Below, one piece after another: positions 62,067-64,000 of a DNA stretch of 64,000 nt (positions are counted from its first letter, which is position 1; each line of letters starts with the position of its first letter). The position numbers were made by a program, and so were the translations under genes. The stretch comes from Spirosoma spitsbergense DSM 19989 (GTDB lineage Bacteria; Bacteroidota; Bacteroidia; Cytophagales; Spirosomataceae): assembly GCF_000374085.1 (NCBI RefSeq), contig NZ_KB893422.1:1-64000 (forward strand), written 5' to 3'. Under the pieces are notes generated by a model. It saw only the letters and a list, made by a program, of their open reading frames with translations, was not told where the DNA came from and ran no database searches.

Positions 62067-63248
62067 ATGCAGACTACGCAGGCATTTCCGTCCAAACTTC
62101 CCAACGTCGGCACGACCATCTTTACCGTCATGTCGAAATTAGCGGCCGATACGGGGGCGCTGAATCTCTCGCAGGGGTACCCTAATTTCAACACGGACCC
62201 GGTGCTGATTGAGCTGGTGGCGAAGGCCATGCGGGATGGGCATAACCAATACGCGCCCATGCCGGGTGTACCGGTCCTGCGGGAAGCCATTGCGCAGAAA
62301 ACAGCCCGGTGTTACAACGTTGCCTATAATCCGGAAACGGAAATCACCGTAACCACCGGGGCGACCGAAGCCATCTACGCGGCTATTACAACCGTGGTGC
62401 AGCCAGACCGGAGCGCCGGACCGGACGAAGTTATTGTGTTTGAACCGGCCTACGATAGCTACGTACCCGCCATCGAGTTGTCGGGCGGGAAGCCCGTATT
62501 CGTATCACTGGATGCGCCTGGTTCGGCTATCGACTGGAATGTGGTTCGGGGAAAAATTACAGACCGCACCCGGCTCATTATCGTCAATACGCCCCATAAT
62601 CCGACCGGTTATGTCTGGACGACCGATGACCTGAATCAACTGGCGGATCTGGTACAAAAGCACAACCTGTTCGTTATCAGCGATGAAGTGTACGAACATC
62701 TTATCTTCGATGAACGGGTGCATCATTCACTAATGCAACACCCGTTGCTGCGCGAACGAACCTTTGTGGTTGGCTCGTTCGGTAAAACATTCCACACGAC
62801 CGGCTGGAAAATCGGCTACTGCCTGGCCCCCACCGACCTTACGGCTGAGTTTCGGAAGGTACACCAGTTTGTCACGTTCAGCGTATCAACACCCATGCAG
62901 TACGCGCTGGCCGAATACCTTCGGAATCCCGCACCCTACGAGGCACTCCCAGCGTTTTATCAGCGCAAACGTGATCTATTTCTACAGTCAATCCACCATT
63001 CACGCTTCCAGTTCGTCCCCTCTGAAGGCACATTTTTCCAGAACGTATCGTACGCCGGCATCACCAGTGAACCGGATTACGACCTGGCCGTTCGCCTGAC
63101 CCGCGACATTGGGGTGGCCTCTATTCCGGTTTCGGTGTTTTACCACGACCGAACCGATCATAAAACTTTGCGCTTCTGTTTCGCCAAAGATGATGAAACG
63201 CTCGTACAGGCAGGTGAACGACTCACCCGCTGGTCGCTCAATCAGTAA
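62067..63248 (+). CDS. PLP-dependent aminotransferase (methionine/kynurenine aminotransferase-like)
   Basis: A 393-residue class I aminotransferase. The substrate-side motif NLSQGYPNFNTDPVLIEL is at about 33-50, VTVTTGATEAIYAAITTVV-like TTGATEAIYAAIT near 97-108, and NTPHNPTGYVW near 174-184. Then ISDEVYEHLIFD carries the PLP-contact Asp and Tyr, and VGSFGKTFHTTGWKIGYCLA carries the PLP lysine, Lys240. The last Arg that binds the substrate carboxylate is in HKTLRFCFAK near 370. The closest known relatives are YbdL-type methionine aminotransferases and kynurenine aminotransferases. It acts in the cytoplasm. The next gene starts 21 bp after its stop, so it is probably the first of a small operon with the CMD-like and SDR genes. 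Confidence 0.92.
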   Translation: MQTTQAFPSKLPNVGTTIFTVMSKLAADTGALNLSQGYPNFNTDPVLIELVAKAMRDGHNQYAPMPGVPVLREAIAQKTARCYNVAYNPETEITVTTGATEAIYAAITTVVQPDRSAGPDEVIVFEPAYDSYVPAIELSGGKPVFVSLDAPGSAIDWNVVRGKITDRTRLIIVNTPHNPTGYVWTTDDLNQLADLVQKHNLFVISDEVYEHLIFDERVHHSLMQHPLLRERTFVVGSFGKTFHTTGWKIGYCLAPTDLTAEFRKVHQFVTFSVSTPMQYALAEYLRNPAPYEALPAFYQRKRDLFLQSIHHSRFQFVPSEGTFFQNVSYAGITSEPDYDLAVRLTRDIGVASIPVSVFYHDRTDHKTLRFCFAKDDETLVQAGERLTRWSLNQ

Positions 63249-63269
63249 CCTTTCCAACGGCCTTCCCCT

Positions 63270-63821
63270 ATGCCCCGTATCAATCCCCTTCCTGACGCTG
63301 AGGCTTCCGACGATTTAAAAGTGGCCTGGGCACAGCACATTGCCGCCTACCCCGGCTCGCGTATCACCAACATGAAAGCCACACTGAGCCACTCGCCACT
63401 GGGGTTTGCCGTGTATATGCAGTGGTATCCGCTTTATCACGAAGTTATCCGGATTGTGGGGGAACGGTCGGCGTATCTGTTTGCCCACGCCGTTTCGGAA
63501 GCGAGTGAGTGCCCGGTCTGCACCACGTTTTTCCGAAAAATCATCATCGAACACGGCGAACGACCTGAAGACCTGCACCTAACTAATGACGAGCAGCACC
63601 TGCTGAACTTCGGAGCCGAAATTGCCCGCAACAGGGGCGAGGTTTCAGATGAGTTTTTCGCCCCAATGCGGCAGCGTTTCAATGACTCCGAGGTTGTGGT
63701 GATGGTGGCGTTTGCCGGACAAATGATTGCCACAAACCTGTTCAATAATGTACTTGAGGTGACGGTGGATGATTACCTCGCCCCTTATTTACCCTTAACC
63801 CAACCGACAACGCATGGCTGA
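63270..63821 (+). CDS. Carboxymuconolactone decarboxylase/AhpD-like protein with CxxC
   Basis: A 183-residue protein of the CMD/AhpD-like fold. The core shows FAHAVSEASECPVCTTFFRK at about 71-90, with a CxxC pair (Cys81 and Cys84) preceded by Glu, as in AhpD-type enzymes that reduce peroxiredoxins. The His found three residues after CxxC in AhpD is Phe or Arg here, so peroxidase activity is uncertain. The helix VVMVAFAGQMIATNLFNNVL near the end is typical for the family. It starts 21 bp after the aminotransferase and overlaps the following SDR gene by 8 bp, so the three are co-translated. A redox or cofactor role is inferred. Confidence 0.85.
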   Translation: MPRINPLPDAEASDDLKVAWAQHIAAYPGSRITNMKATLSHSPLGFAVYMQWYPLYHEVIRIVGERSAYLFAHAVSEASECPVCTTFFRKIIIEHGERPEDLHLTNDEQHLLNFGAEIARNRGEVSDEFFAPMRQRFNDSEVVVMVAFAGQMIATNLFNNVLEVTVDDYLAPYLPLTQPTTHG

Positions 63822-64000
63822 TTTAACCGGAAAAGTAGCGTTCATCACCGGAGCGGCTCACGGGCAGGGCCGTGCCGTAACCCTGGCCTTAACCAAAGAA
63901 GGGGCTAATATACTGGCCTTCGATGTGGCCAAAGATTTACCATATCCAGCCTATTCGTTCGGTTCAGCTGACGAACTAACCTCGTTGCAGCACGACATTG
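63814..64000 (+). CDS. Short-chain dehydrogenase/reductase, partial (window edge)
   Basis: The ATG at 63814 overlaps the last 8 bp of the CMD-like gene. The first 62 codons are visible: MADLTGKVAFITGAAHGQGR, with the SDR glycine motif TGAAHGQG that binds NAD(P), then AVTLALTKEGANILAFDVAK, with Asp at the end of the second strand favouring NAD over NADP. The rest, including the YxxxK catalytic site, lies outside the window. TGAAxGQG with Gln is typical of the classical SDR group that includes carveol-type dehydrogenases. The substrate is unknown. Confidence 0.88.
   Translation, partial: MADLTGKVAFITGAAHGQGRAVTLALTKEGANILAFDVAKDLPYPAYSFGSADELTSLQHDI

Overview
The window reads as chromosomal DNA of a Bacteroidota bacterium, most likely a Cytophagales member close to Spirosoma. 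The reasons are moderate GC (roughly 50-55% by eye), two large secreted proteins with type IX secretion (T9SS) C-terminal sorting domains, a hybrid two-component regulator, paired DUF6089-type barrel proteins beside NAD kinase, a BshB1-type bacillithiol enzyme, planctomycete-type cytochrome (PSCyt/DUF1501) genes, and TAnnTTTG promoter boxes with little sign of Shine-Dalgarno sequences. No tRNA, rRNA or CRISPR array was seen. Species assignment is inference.

1-9.2 kb: an unusual divergent locus. Leftward, a tightly spaced operon encodes an exported unknown protein, three tandem phage-tail-collar (Mdp-like) proteins that all end in FPSRN, a leaderless substrate-binding-protein-like protein and the start of a secreted Ig/SprB-type protein. 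Next to it lie an APS kinase gene (leftward) and a rightward operon of four genes: an aspartyl/asparaginyl beta-hydroxylase-like protein, a PAPS sulfotransferase-like protein, a small HEAGH zincin-like protein and a phytanoyl-CoA-dioxygenase-like protein. I read this as a candidate system that hydroxylates and sulfates a product, perhaps the collar proteins, with its own PAPS supply. It is the most interesting part of the window.

9.2-16.2 kb: a decayed IS200/IS605-like insertion with terminal hairpins; an intact M13 peptidase and DUF885 hydrolase pair; a collapsed second copy of that pair (M13 start fused by deletion to a DUF885 end); and the AraC-domain remnant of a hybrid two-component regulator. 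16.2-28.6 kb: a lipoprotein, a 2,660-residue beta-helix/Ig/Calx-beta protein with a T9SS tail, and an intact 1,358-residue hybrid two-component regulator. The intact regulator and its remnant are followed by the same pair of 21-bp-spaced direct repeats, which look like the regulator's operator in front of its target gene.

28.8-38.2 kb: a Spy-like helical protein, then a rightward run with a Tat-exported propeller protein, a membrane cytochrome/LRR protein, a PSCyt1-PSCyt2-LamG-PSD1 protein, a DUF1501 protein and a NIPSNAP protein. 38.5-49.1 kb: mostly housekeeping genes: an exported RidA, CCA-adding enzyme and YrdC-like protein, an AI-2E family permease, a nitrilase homologue lacking the usual Lys and Cys, BshB1, and an alpha/beta hydrolase-CBS-NadK-DUF6089-DUF6089 run. 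49.4-58.7 kb: an FAD oxidoreductase, a carboxylesterase divergent from a NrtR-like regulator across a large perfect inverted repeat, a HExxH protein, and a 1,500-residue Ig-repeat T9SS cargo. 59-64 kb: OxyR with both redox cysteines, a lipoprotein, ferrochelatase, a PLP aminotransferase, a CxxC carboxymuconolactone-decarboxylase-like protein and the start of an SDR gene.
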